The notes under the pieces are model-generated. The model made no database searches. It had not been told where the DNA came from and worked only from the letters and a program-made list of their open reading frames with translations. From Diacronema lutheri (Eukaryota; Haptophyta; Pavlovophyceae; Pavlovales; Pavlovaceae), in NCBI GenBank assembly GCA_019448385.1, contig JAGTXO010000012.1, forward strand, positions 124,001 to 188,000: 64,000 bases of DNA, read 5' to 3'. Positions within the stretch are counted from its first letter, which is position 1; each line of letters starts with the position of its first letter. A program made the translations under genes and the position numbers. Positions 19,086 to 27,872 of this stretch are shown here, piece after piece.

Positions 19086-22000
19086 ATGGACGATGGCGAG
19101 CGGCACGCGAAGGAGCGGCCGGTCAAGATGGCCGAGCGTAAGGTGCCGGCCAAGCTGCGCGAGACGCGGCCGCCGCTGTGGTCGTCCAAGGTGCACGGCG
19201 TGCCGAACCGGTACACGCCGGCCATCACCCTCAAGCCCGCCGTCGACGACCGGCGGCTCGCCACGTACGGCGGCAAAGCGACGGCCGAGCCGGGCGGCCG
19301 CGCGCTCACCGCAGCGGGCGACCGGCGGGTTGGCCGGCCGCTAGTGCCGTCGCCGGCCGTGCTGCATGACAAGATTGCGCCCAAGGAGGTTGAGCTGCGC
19401 CGCAACCTGCGCGAGCTCGCCGCCATGTCGAAGCTGCACGAGACCGAGAAGTCAATCCTGCTGCGCACGTTCGAGTGCTTCGACTACGACCGGACTGGCA
19501 AGGTGAGCCAGGACGGCTGCCGCAAGGCGCTGCGCTCGCTTGGCGTGCAGATGGACGAATACGAGGTCGCTCTTCTCTTCGACAAGTACGGCCAGGACAT
19601 GCAGCGCATGATGCCGTACGACGTGTTCACCGCGCGCCTGTTCACCTCGCAGAACCGGATCCTTGCGTGGACCGAGCTGCGGCGCGAAGCGTTCAAGGGG
19701 GACGACACGGCGGACGACTTGGCGTTCAACGGCAAGATCATTTACCCGAAGGGCAAGTACGGCTCCGTATACACGCCCGCCAGCTGGGACCCGGCGCAGG
19801 CAGAGCGCTCGAAGCAGCCGCCCGACGGCTCACTCGAGCTCGAGTTCGTATACGGCTACCGCGCGGACGACGCGGTGCGTGCGCCCAACCTGTTTTACAC
19901 GGCGTCACATGAGGTCGTCTACTTCTCCGCCGCCGTCGGCGTCGTGTACAACAAGGAGGCGCAGGCGCAGCGCTTCTTCCTAGGCCATACGGACGACATC
20001 CTCTGCCTCGCGCTCGACCCGACACGCACCATCTGCGCGACGGGCCAGCGCAAGGCCAAGTACCCGCCGGGCTGCCGGCCGTACGCGTGCGTCTGGGACG
20101 TCACATCAATGCAGGAGCTCGTCCGCCTCGAGCACAGCGTCTTCGACGGCGACCCGGCCGTGCACGCGGCGACCTTCTCGCGCGACGGCACGCTGCTCGT
20201 GACGCTGCAGCAGAACATCGACCACCACATCTCGATCTGGGATTGGCGGACGGGCACGGTGCTGCTGTGCGAGAAGACGCTCAAGGGCCCCGCGCCAATG
20301 GGCGTGCCGATGATTTTCGGCATTGCGTGGAACATGCACGCGCGCAAGACGGCCGAGGAGGAGGCGAATGCGATCGACTTTTGCACGTACGGCGTCAAGG
20401 GGCTGCAGTTCTGGAAGCTGCCAAAGGCGGTGACGGATGGCGCGGTAAAGTACCAGCGCGCCAAGTTCTCCGCCAAGACCGTCGTGCCGATCAGCGGCAC
20501 GAACATGCCGTCGCTCTTCCCGCACAACTGCGCAGCATGGCTGCCGAGCGGCGAATGCGTGAGCGGCAACAAGGCGGGCGAGATTTGGCTCTGGCGCGGC
20601 ACCGAGTACTTCTGGCACAACCAGGCGCACAAGGGCGAGCTGACGGCGCTCACGCTGCGCACCGACGGCACGCGCCTCCTCTCCGCCTCGGCGAATGGCG
20701 CGATCATCGAGTGGAACGTCGAGGGCGCGACGCCCGTCCCGATCTCGCGCCGCACGATCGCGCCGCAGTTTGAGGGCGCCAAGCCGCCGGGTATCAAGGC
20801 GCTCGACTGCTACCCGGGCTCGGAGATCTACATGATGGGCTCGATGACCTCCGACGTGTACGAGGTCGATGCCGATCCCGAGCCCGTCGTCAAGGGGCAC
20901 AACGACCGGCTTGACGCCATCGCGCCCAACCCGGCTCGGCCAAACGAGTTTGCGTCCGCCTGCTTCTCCGGCCGCTGCTTCCTGTGGGACGCGGTGGCCA
21001 AGGAGCCGCTCTACGCGTTCAGCGCAAGCTCGCCGCACCACCTCGACCCGTGCATGTGCGTCGGCTACGCGCCGTCGGGCGACGAGCTGTGCGTCGGAAT
21101 CGCGTCGGGCTACTGGTTCGTCTATAACTCGGTGCACAAGACGCAGGCGGCGCTCGGCGTGCCGTCGCGCGAGTGCGGGCGCGACCGGTACACGGGCCGG
21201 CCGATCCTTGAGGAGCAGGGCGTCGCCGTGGTGAAGTACTGCCCCCACGGCCGCACCCTCGCCGTTGGCACTTTCGACCAGATTGTCTACCTGTACGACG
21301 TGAAGCCCGAGCTCGCCGGCTCCGAGTCGACGGTTGCGAGTGCGCGCCGCTACTCGAAGCTGGGAAAGTGCGTCGGGCACTCTTCGACCGTCGACCGTAT
21401 CGACTGGGACCTCGACGGCGTGCTCCTCCAGTCGTGCTCGCGCGCCAACGAGCTTCTCTACTGGTGGGGTCGCCCGGCCGAGCCGCCGAGCCGCGCGGAG
21501 ACGGACACAGCACGCACCGACTTTGAGCGGCACGCGGCGCGCAGCGCGCGCGAGGAGGCGGCGGAGCAGGCGCTTCGGCTGCGCGGGCTGTGGCCGGAGG
21601 AGCGCAAGGTTCTTCCCAAGTTTGGCGAGCAGGCGACCGAGATCCAAAGGGAGTACACACGCTGGGCGAGTTGGACGGCAATTATCGGCTTCCCCGTAAT
21701 GGGCGTGCTCCCGAGGGATTACAACCCGTCGCACATGAACGCGATCGCCGTCTCAGCGGGCACCGGCGGGAAGAGCGCGCCCGCCGAGCGCGGCAAGCTG
21801 CTCGTCGCCGCCACCGACCGCGGCGACGTGCGCGCGGCGCGCGCCCGCCGCTTCGCCGCGCGCACGACGCCGCGCGCGCGCCCCACAGAGCCGCGCTGCA
21901 GGCCGCGCCTCACGCGGCACGCGCCGCACCGTACGCGTTCGGCGCGCGCTGCAGGTACTCGTCTTCAACTACCCCGCGGTGATTGAGCACGGCCCCTACT

Positions 22001-22506
22001 ACTCGTTCAACGGCCACTCGTCACACGTCAAGAATGTGTGCTGGACGGCGGACGACGCGCGCGTCATCTCGGCGGGAAGCGGCGACCGCTCGATGTTGCA
22101 GTGGACGGTCAACTGGAGCACGCGCGCTGGTGCGTGCGCGCCGCGCTCGCCGCGTGCCGCGCCGCGCGGCCCGGCGCCGACATGCGCCCGCGCCCGCGCC
22201 CACGCCGGGTCCCCCCCCCACCCCCCCCCAGGCTACACGGGCTATCGCCCGCCCGACGCAGCCGCGGGCGACGACGCGCATGGCCCGCCGCCTCTTTTCG
22301 AGCCGGCCGCGGCCGCGCTCGACGAGCCCGCGCCGCCGCCGCCGCCGTTGCCCCCGCCGCCGGGTGGCGCCACAGACGCCGCAGCGGCCGAGCAGAGGCG
22401 ACGGGACGAGCAGGCGAAAGCCGTCGCGGCGCTTGAGCAGCAGATGCTCGCAATTGAGCAGCAGCAGCAGGCGCTGCGCGCGGAGCTCAGCCGGCTGAAG
22501 AGGTGA
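19086..22506 (+). CDS. EML-like microtubule-associated WD-repeat protein with N-terminal EF-hand-like region
   Basis: Three exons, 19086-21827, 21955-22129 and 22232-22506, join in frame to 1,063 residues. Residues about 130-200 form an EF-hand-like pair (CFDYDRTGKVSQDGCRKALRSLG). A tandem WD-repeat region follows, with recognisable pieces FFLGHTDDILCLALDP, ACVWDVTSMQELVRLEHSVF, SIWDWRTGTVL, TRLLSASANGAIIEWNVEG and VGHSSTVDRIDWDLDGVLLQS. The Tyr/Phe-rich entry VFNYPAVIEHGPYYSFNGHSSHVKNVCW closes the second propeller, as in EML proteins and their ciliary relatives. EML proteins bind tubulin and stabilise microtubules. The C-terminus has a Pro-rich stretch and a short coiled coil (EQQMLAIEQQQQALRAELSRL). 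The second intron is 102 bp, a multiple of three with no in-frame stop, so retention would only insert 34 residues. Confidence 0.85.
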
Positions 22507-22674
22507 GCCCAGCCGGCTAAAGATGCGCCAAGTGAGCCATGAATCTCTTTGAGAAAGCGGCCAAAACATCCCCAAAAGGAAGACGCTCGGGTGGTGCAGA
22601 AGGTGGATCCTCGGTGGTGCAGAAGTCGCCGTTCGTCGTAGTGACAGCCCGAGTGCCCACACGCGCGGCGGAGG

Positions 22675-23692
22675 ATGGAGCAGCTCTCGCCCGAGCTGAA
22701 CTCGCTTCACAACCGCCTGGTGGCCTCGCAGAAGGAGGGCGCACGCGTACGGCGGAGCATTCAGCAGCCGGCGCTGCGCGCGACGGGTGTGATGGCGCTC
22801 GGTGGCATTGCAGTGCTTGTCGGGTTCCTCGTGGCCGATTTGGCCTGCTACGCCGTCTTCGGCGTGCTGCTCCTCTTCCCGGCGGCGTTCGCCGCGATTT
22901 TAGCGCTGCTGCCCACCGACCAGGAGTTGATCCGGATCGGCACGCTCAATGGCGCGGCGACGAATGTGCTCCTCACGCTGGCCTTCGCACTGCTCGCCTG
23001 GCAGAATGCGCTTGTCGAGGCGCGCGCGGACGGCATGTGCTACCGGCGCAACGGCAGCTCGCAGCCGTGCGCCGTCAACAACGCCGAGGTCGCGTATACC
23101 GCGGCGTTTGCAGTGGTGTCGTTCGTGCAGGCGGTGCGCCAGCTGCGTGCGTACGCGATCGGCCTGCCGGCGCGTGCGATGCTCGATCTGCTCTGGCGCG
23201 TGGGTGGGGCGCACTCGATGCTGTTCGGCGTGTGCGCACTCGGCTACATCCTGGTCGCCGCCGCGCTCGATTCGTTCACGTTCAGTCGGCACGGTCCGCT
23301 GCTGATCGTGTCCGCGCAGATGATGCTGCTTGGGATGGCAGCTATGCGCCCAACGTTTCGTATGCGCACGCAAGCCTTGCCTTCCTCGCGTCGAGGGGCG
23401 GTGCGGTCGGCACCGCCGCGGGCATCGCGGCGCTCCTCGGTGGGCGCTCGCCCGACGAGGTCCAGAGCACGGCCTCGGCGCTGCTACGCGCGGTCCAAGC
23501 CGACCTCGTGCAGCGCGAAGGCCTGCGCGAGTCCACGCCCAACCCGCAGCTGTACAAGCTGTCGACGCCCGCGCTCGCGCACCAGGTCGACGCGTTCGTC
23601 TCGCACTCGTGGGCTGACGACGCGGAGCTCAAGTGGGTTGCGCTGCAGGCCTGGCGCGAGGCGTTCAAGGCAGATCACGGCCGCGGTGAGCT
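22675..23692 (+). pseudogene. 5' part of a broken membrane-protein gene with HSW-type domain
   Basis: From the ATG at 22675 the frame encodes about 220 residues with five or six hydrophobic segments (for example VMALGGIAVLVGFLVADLAC and SMLFGVCALGYILVAAALDS). Near 23335 the coding signal jumps to another frame (YAPNVSYAHASLAFL) with no plausible intron, so a 1-nt loss or an equivalent shift is likely. The new frame gives VDAFVSHSWADDAELKWVALQAWREAFKADHGR, the start of a TIR-like domain with the FVSHSW motif that is common in algal and oomycete membrane proteins. It stops at a donor-like GCG|GTGAGC at 23692. The rest of the domain is found 2.5 kb downstream. A sequencing error could explain the frameshift alone, but not the other lesions. 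Confidence 0.65.
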
Positions 23693-23809
23693 CGCGTGCA
23701 CGCGCACGCGCGCACATGCGAGGCGTGCGCAGCGCCTCGCGGTCGCGTCGCGCGCCGGCCCTCATCCGCGCCCGTCACGCGCGTCCCGCCGGGCCGCAGA
23801 GTCGGAGAA

Positions 23810-23895
23810 TGTTGGGATAAAGTAGCAGACTATACGAGTCAGCTACTCCGACGTCGGAGTAGCTGACTCGTATAGTCTGCTACTTTATCCCAACA
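23810..23895. repeat. 86-bp perfect palindrome
   Basis: Each arm is 43 bp with no spacer; the centre is GAC|GTC and the outer ends are TGTTGGGATAAAGTAGCAGA. Every base pairs. The arms contain none of the GC repeats typical of the surrounding DNA. It marks the left edge of a mosaic of transposon and gene fragments and may be two abutted inverted ends of a mobile element. Confidence 0.97.
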
Positions 23896-24139
23896 GAGAA
23901 CAATGCCCTTGCCGACGTTCGCGCCCTGGATCCATTCTCTGCCCTTGCTATTCTTGTCGAGCGCTGCGCGGAGAGGATGGCAACGCAGCAGCTTTGCGCC
24001 ATCGAGCACTCCCAGGCGCGCGACCAGGTGATGCCCGGGGTTCCGCCAGATGTGGTCAAGCGTTTGAAGGACACGCGCGCGCTCGCGACCAAGATGAGCA
24101 GTACGCGGGCGCGGGCTCTGGGTGACGGTGTTTGGTAGG
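23896..24139 (+). pseudogene. Coding-like fragment, unrecognised
   Basis: One + strand frame is open and protein-like from just after the palindrome to a stop near 24139, including DPFSALAILVERCAERMATQ and PPDVVKRLKDTRALATKM. There is no start codon context and no recognised family. It may be a piece of transposase or of a captured host gene. Confidence 0.35.
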
Positions 24140-24174
24140 TGGGCAGGCTGGGCCATTCGACGGAGACATGGAAG

Positions 24175-24500
24175 GTAAGCCTGGCCGACTACACCTGCTG
24201 CCCGGCTTTGCAGCTCTCGCGGTATCCGTGCGTTCACATTTGCCACGTGGCCTGTTCTCCGACGATTGCTCTGCTTGCGACGGCTGCGCCCTCGCGCTCT
24301 GGTGGCCGCGCTCCGCGCGCCCCGCCGCCCCTGCTCATCGACTGCGCCGGCACCACGAACAACGTACTTTTCGCCCCGGTCGGTGGGTTTGGGGGCGGCG
24401 AGGCGCGCGTGCGCGGCCACGCGGGCGGCATCGCGGCGCTTACCACGCTGGCGGCGGGCGGCGGTGCGCTTTGCAGCGGCGGCAGGGATGGGTCAGTACC
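24175..24500 (+). pseudogene. WD40-repeat gene fragment
   Basis: The frame reads LADYTCCPALQLSRYPCVHI, then LLATA, LLIDCAGTTNNVLFAPVGGF and GHAGGIAALTTL...LCSGGRDGSV. The last part is a textbook WD40 strand order (GH, then SGGRDGSV), as in EML-type propellers. Flanking repeats and the rest of the protein are missing, so this is a gene piece carried within the mosaic. Whether it derives from the EML gene at 19086 cannot be told by eye. Confidence 0.5.
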
Positions 24501-24551
24501 TGGTCTCTGCCAATCCAGCACGACAGCAGCAGAAGCAGCCGCCGGAGCCGA

Positions 24552-24790
24552 TCACTCGGCCTCTGCACTCGGACTCTCGGGCGGCGCATCAGCTGCGGGC
24601 ACATCGTCCTCGTCATCCGCCCACAGGTTCTCGATCTCCACGGCGCGCGCCCTGCGAGAGCGCGGGGATCTTCTTGCAGAGCTCGTCGTCCTTGGTGAAC
24701 TCGCGCAGGCGCTTCGCATAGAGCTCGTACAGCGGCCTGGCGTGGGCGCACGCGACGACGGACATGTGGACCGCGCGCCACTCCGGCGAC
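24552..24790 (-). pseudogene. Minus-strand coding-like fragment with acidic C-terminus
   Basis: The minus strand gives WRAVHMSVVACAHARPLYEL and LREFTKDDELCKKIPALSQ in one frame, then RAVEIENLWADDEDDVPAAD and a stop at 24552 in another. The shift between frames may be a small intron or a frameshift. The composition looks protein-coding, but I do not recognise it. It overlaps the opposite strand of the start of the hAT piece. Confidence 0.3.
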
Positions 24791-25198
24791 GCATACAGTT
24801 CGTTGGCGCTGCGCTTTGCCGATCCGCAGACTGGCGAGCTCGAGACGCTCAAGCTGGGTGTCGTCAAGTTTTTCGGCGCGCACACAGCTGTCGGGATCAA
24901 GGAGCACCTCGAGTCTCGCTTCCAAGAGTTTGGCCTCACTAACTCGGACATCGCGTCTATCGCGACCGACTCGGGCGCGAACGTGCGCAAGTGCTGCATC
25001 GACCTCGCCAAGGAGAAGGGCATCGATTGGGTGCCGTGCATCACCCATGGCCTGCACAACTCCTCAAGGTATGCCTTTGGCCTCGTCGACGAGGACATCG
25101 AGGTCAATGAGGAGGAGGACCCCATCTTCGACAATGGGTGCGACGAGTTCCAGCTTGATGAGGAGCCGGACGAGGAGGGAGCACCGGCGAGCGCGTGA
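24746..25198 (+). pseudogene. hAT-family transposase fragment (RNase H-like domain start)
   Basis: The frame reads HATTDMWTARHSGDAYSSLA, then GELETLKLGVVKFFGAHTAVGI, EHLESRFQEFGLTNSDIASIATDSGANV and WVPCITHGLHN, and stops at 25198. This order (TTDxW, first catalytic Asp; HTA; TDxxxN, second Asp; pCxxHxL) is that of hAT transposases. The protein then turns acidic and ends without the insertion domain, third acidic residue or hATC dimerisation domain. The open frame starts inside the domain with no N-terminal BED zinc finger, so this is a decayed or captured piece. hAT elements move by cut and paste and leave 8-bp target duplications. Confidence 0.75.
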
Positions 25199-25259
25199 GC
25201 AGCTTGAGGGCGCAGGTTGCCTGCGCGGACGCGCGCGCAGCCCGGCGCACCGCGCCCAC

Positions 25260-25763
25260 TCCCGGACTCTGGCCGGACTGCTGCACGGTCTCTTGTACGG
25301 ACCCGACCCGTGTACGGTACGGACTCGCGCCACGACAGCCGCTGTACGGACTCGGCTGTACGGACAGCCGGCGCCAGGGGGCTGTGTACTGTACGGACTC
25401 GAAAAGTGTAGCCACAGGAGGGTTTGCCAATCTTGCTCAACCAAGATTGAGTGGCCAATCTTGGCTGGCCGGACGGAACACGCATCCAAGATTGAGTGGC
25501 CGCCCGACTCTCGCTCGAACGACCAGCACGCCTCGGCTCCGGCCGAGACGGCGCCGCTCAAGATCCCTTCGACCTCTCCATTCGCCACGCTGCTGGTCCT
25601 CGCGTACAGTGTGGGCGCGTTCGCTCTCTGGTCCTTCTTCGCGTCGATCCTCCTCGCGTGCAAGGCCGCGCCCACACTGTGCGCGTGCAGATACCGCTGG
25701 CCCTTCTCCGGCGACATCCCGCCCACACTGTACGCGTGCAAGGCCGCGCTCTGCCTGCAGCAG
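25260..25763. repeat. Cluster of short direct and inverted repeats
   Basis: Three repeat types adjoin. TGTACGGACTCG-like motifs recur about five times between 25285 and 25405. CCAAGATTG and its inverse CAATCTTGG recur between 25425 and 25500, including one 24-bp inverted repeat at 25441-25464. CGCCCACACTGTACGCG and its inverse recur between 25605 and 25745 together with GTGCAAGGCCGCG. No gene is supported. The pattern is like subterminal repeats of DNA transposons. Confidence 0.7.
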
Positions 25764-26010
25764 CGCCAGCTTCGTCCGGCATCGGCGCTCAGATCGCGCG
25801 AGAGCTCGCGTGCCGCGGCTTCGACCTGATCCTCGTCGCGCGCCGCGGCGACAGGCTCGCGGCGCTGCAGCAGGAGCTGCAGGCCTTGTCGCTCGTCCAC
25901 GCCAAGCGCAAGGCGGACGTGCGCATGTTCCCGTACGACCTCTCCAAGCCCGACGACGTGGCGTCTCTCTGCTCTGAGCTCGCCAGCCTGCCCGTCGCCA
26001 TCCTCGTCGG
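25764..26010 (+). pseudogene. Short-chain dehydrogenase/reductase gene fragment
   Basis: The frame reads PASSGIGAQIARELACRGFD, LILVARRGDRLAALQQELQA, then ADVRMFPYDLSKPDDVASL and LPVAILV. This is the Rossmann start of a short-chain dehydrogenase (TGxSSGIG with the Thr-Gly lost at the left break, beta-2 LILVARR, and the D-L-S nucleotide contact), closest in feel to 17-beta-HSD/3-ketoacyl reductases. It breaks at a donor-like G|GTGACG or GC|GTGACG, so the source was genomic DNA with introns, not a cDNA. There is no catalytic Tyr-x-x-x-Lys part. Confidence 0.65.
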
Positions 26011-26079
26011 CGTGACGCGCGCGCTGCGCGCGCGCGGCCGGCGCTGGCGGACGCTGTCGCGCGACCCGACCTGAGCGCG

Positions 26080-26243
26080 ACGCCGCGCAGGCAAGAGCGC
26101 GAGGCCGACTCGATCTTCGAGCGTATCTACGGGCACCCGCATCCGAATAGCGCGTACACCGCCGGGCACAAGCCTGGGCCCAAGTGCGCGCTGCTGATGG
26201 CTTTCGATGAGCCGTCGTCGGATACGGGCAAACCGTATATACC
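26080..26243 (+). pseudogene. Unrecognised coding-like fragment at the right edge of the mosaic
   Basis: After an acceptor-like CCGCGCAG a frame reads EADSIFERIYGHPHPNSAYT, AGHKPGPKCALLMAFDEPSS, DTGKPYIPSI. Amino-acid usage looks real but I do not know the family. It abuts the resumed host gene at 26244, where the host codons for the expected LWLDKAC segment are missing. Confidence 0.35.
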
Positions 26244-27352
26244 ATCGATCAGGGTCAGATCGAGTCGTCGCTCATGTGCCTGCCCGTCTTTCTCGCCTCA
26301 TGTTGGCATTGTGTCTGTGCTGCATGTGTGAGTGTGACTGCATGTCCGTGTGACACGCATGGCGGATGTCCGTCGGCGGATCCCATTGGTGGCCGGCGAA
26401 ACGATTCGCCGGACTTACTTGAGGATTCGGTGTCTTAACGAAGACGGAAAGAGACGAAGACCGCGCTCGGCCAGGCCGAGCACTAGGTGGCGCTCGACTC
26501 GCCTGGTCCGCCCATCGGGGACAGGGAGTCGGAGTGAGCTACCGCGTCGACAAGTTGATCGGGATGTCTAGCACCTCATCCAATGAGCTGCTCATGCTCG
26601 TCGGGCGAAGTTACTTCACGCGGCTGTGGTGCGTCGTCGAGCTGTTCGCCTTCCTCGAGATGGGCGGGCACACGGACGCGGTCACGCTCGTCGACGTGCA
26701 CAACGTCGAACGAGTCAAAGGCAGCTCGGACAGCCAGCTGAGCATGCCGCACAGTCAGAGCACCGATGCGTCGCTCAGCTCGAGACGCAGCGCGCCGTCG
26801 GCGTCAGGCATGCGCCGGCCGCACACGGTGACGCGCACGGCGTCGGCCGAGCTCGAGGCGCGGATCCAATCTTTCGACGTGCGGCAGGCGACGTGCCAGA
26901 TCAACGAGGACCGCGAGCGGCTGCTCACGCTCGTCGAGGCCGGATTCGGCGAGCTCCAGGCTTTCAATGGAGCCATCGTCAAGATGCTCCGCGCGGTGCT
27001 CGAGCGGCAGGACTCGCCCGCGGCTGCCGGCCGCCTCGGCACGAGCGCGAGGCGCTTCAGCTCGCCAATGCTCGAGCGCATGCTCGCCGTGCCGATGGCC
27101 GCGCGCAGGGTGTCGACCGGCTTGCCGCCCAAGGGCTTGCCGCTGCACGTACTGGGTCTGGCCGGCGCGAGCCACCCGCTCGCCGTGCACTTCATGGGCG
27201 GGAGGTCTGCCGCCATCGTGCCAGCGGATTCCGCGGCGGTGCACGAGCGTTTGCCTGGCGTGCACAGCACCGGCGGCTCGCCAGCCGCGACCGGCGCGCC
27301 AGCCGCGACCGGCGCGCCGGCCGCGGAGTGCGGCTCTTCGGCACTGTACTAG
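26244..27352 (+). pseudogene. 3' part of the broken HSW-domain membrane-protein gene
   Basis: The domain begun before 23692 resumes as IDQGQIESSLMCLPVFLAS at 26244. It is interrupted at about 26301 and continues from 26580 as NELLMLVGRSYFTRLWCVVE, LFAFLEMGG. In intact relatives these pieces are contiguous (CIDQ...LPVFLAxCxxLLVLxGxxYxxRLWCVxELF). Downstream is a Ser-rich linker, a short helical segment (RQATCQINEDRERLLTLVEAG) and an Ala/Gly-rich tail with a TGAPAATGAPAA repeat, ending at 27352. Together with the frameshift near 23335 and the lost LWLDKAC codons, this gene is almost certainly not functional as a single protein. Confidence 0.7.
26302..26579. mobile_element. 278-bp insertion with 7/8-matching flanking duplication
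   Basis: CGCCTCAT at 26294-26301 and CACCTCAT at 26572-26579 flank 278 bp. Removing the stretch with one flank restores the expected frame and spacing (FLASSNELLMLVG). No GT-AG pair gives that join. An 8-bp duplication is typical of hAT elements, but I see no clear inverted ends. Confidence 0.55.
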
Positions 27353-27365
27353 TTGCAGGTTTGGA

Positions 27366-27821
27366 TCACGCCTTCCGGCGCTTCGCGGGGCGCGCAGGGC
27401 GCCCTCTGCCAGCGTGCGCGTCCTGAGCCGCGGGTGCGGTCAGTTCGATTATCTTGCGCAAGATGGCCGCTTCGTGCCCGATCTTGTCGAGCTGCTCGTC
27501 GTTGAGATCTTCGCCTTTGCGCTGGCGAAGCTTGAGTTGCTCAATCTGCCGCAATTTCTTCTGGAACGCGCGGATCGCCTTGTCGTCGTCAATCTGCGCT
27601 GGCTCCTTCACCTCGTCCTCGTCCTCGTCCTCGTCCGCGCCCGCGTCCGCTCCTCGGATCTTCGGCTGGTCGAGGATCGTGTCCGACCGGCGCCGTCCCT
27701 TGAAGCGCGGCGTGTTCGAACCGCCGCCCTTCTGGTTGGCGTACTTGGTGGTACGTGTCGCCTTTGCAACCTCGCGCTTGGCCTTGCGCTGCGTCAGACG
27801 TGATCCCGGTTTGCGCCCCAT
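27366..27821 (-). CDS. Small basic protein with PYM/eIF2A-type C-terminal helix pair
   Basis: Single exon of 151 residues starting at the ATG at 27821. The N-terminus is basic (MGRKPGSRLTQRKAKREVAK). An acidic DEDEDEDE patch follows near residue 54, then KAIRAFQKKLRQIEQLKLRQ, GEDLNDEQLDKIGHEAAILR. This matches the motif shared by PYM (exon-junction-complex disassembly factor) and the eIF2A C-terminus: KKLRQIEQL, a short spacer, QLxKI, helix. That element contacts the small ribosomal subunit in PYM. The PYM N-terminal Mago/Y14-binding motif is not visible, so ribosome or RNA binding is inferred and EJC function is not claimed. It ends in a basic tail (RPARPAKRRKA). It is divergent from 27873 with 51 bp between starts. 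Confidence 0.55.
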   Translation of the reverse strand: MGRKPGSRLTQRKAKREVAKATRTTKYANQKGGGSNTPRFKGRRRSDTILDQPKIRGADAGADEDEDEDEVKEPAQIDDDKAIRAFQKKLRQIEQLKLRQRKGEDLNDEQLDKIGHEAAILRKIIELTAPAAQDAHAGRGRPARPAKRRKA

Positions 27822-27872
27822 CCTGTCTCCGTGGTTTTTCCTCGTTTTCCGCCGTTGCGTGCGGGCCGGCGC

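Noticed and set aside
20106-21734. 542-codon minus-strand frame opposite EML
   Set aside because: Arg/Val-rich mirror of the strongly supported WD-repeat exon.
24764-25198. Calling the hAT piece an active transposase
   Set aside because: It lacks the BED finger, the rest of the catalytic domain and the dimerisation region; it is only a fragment.
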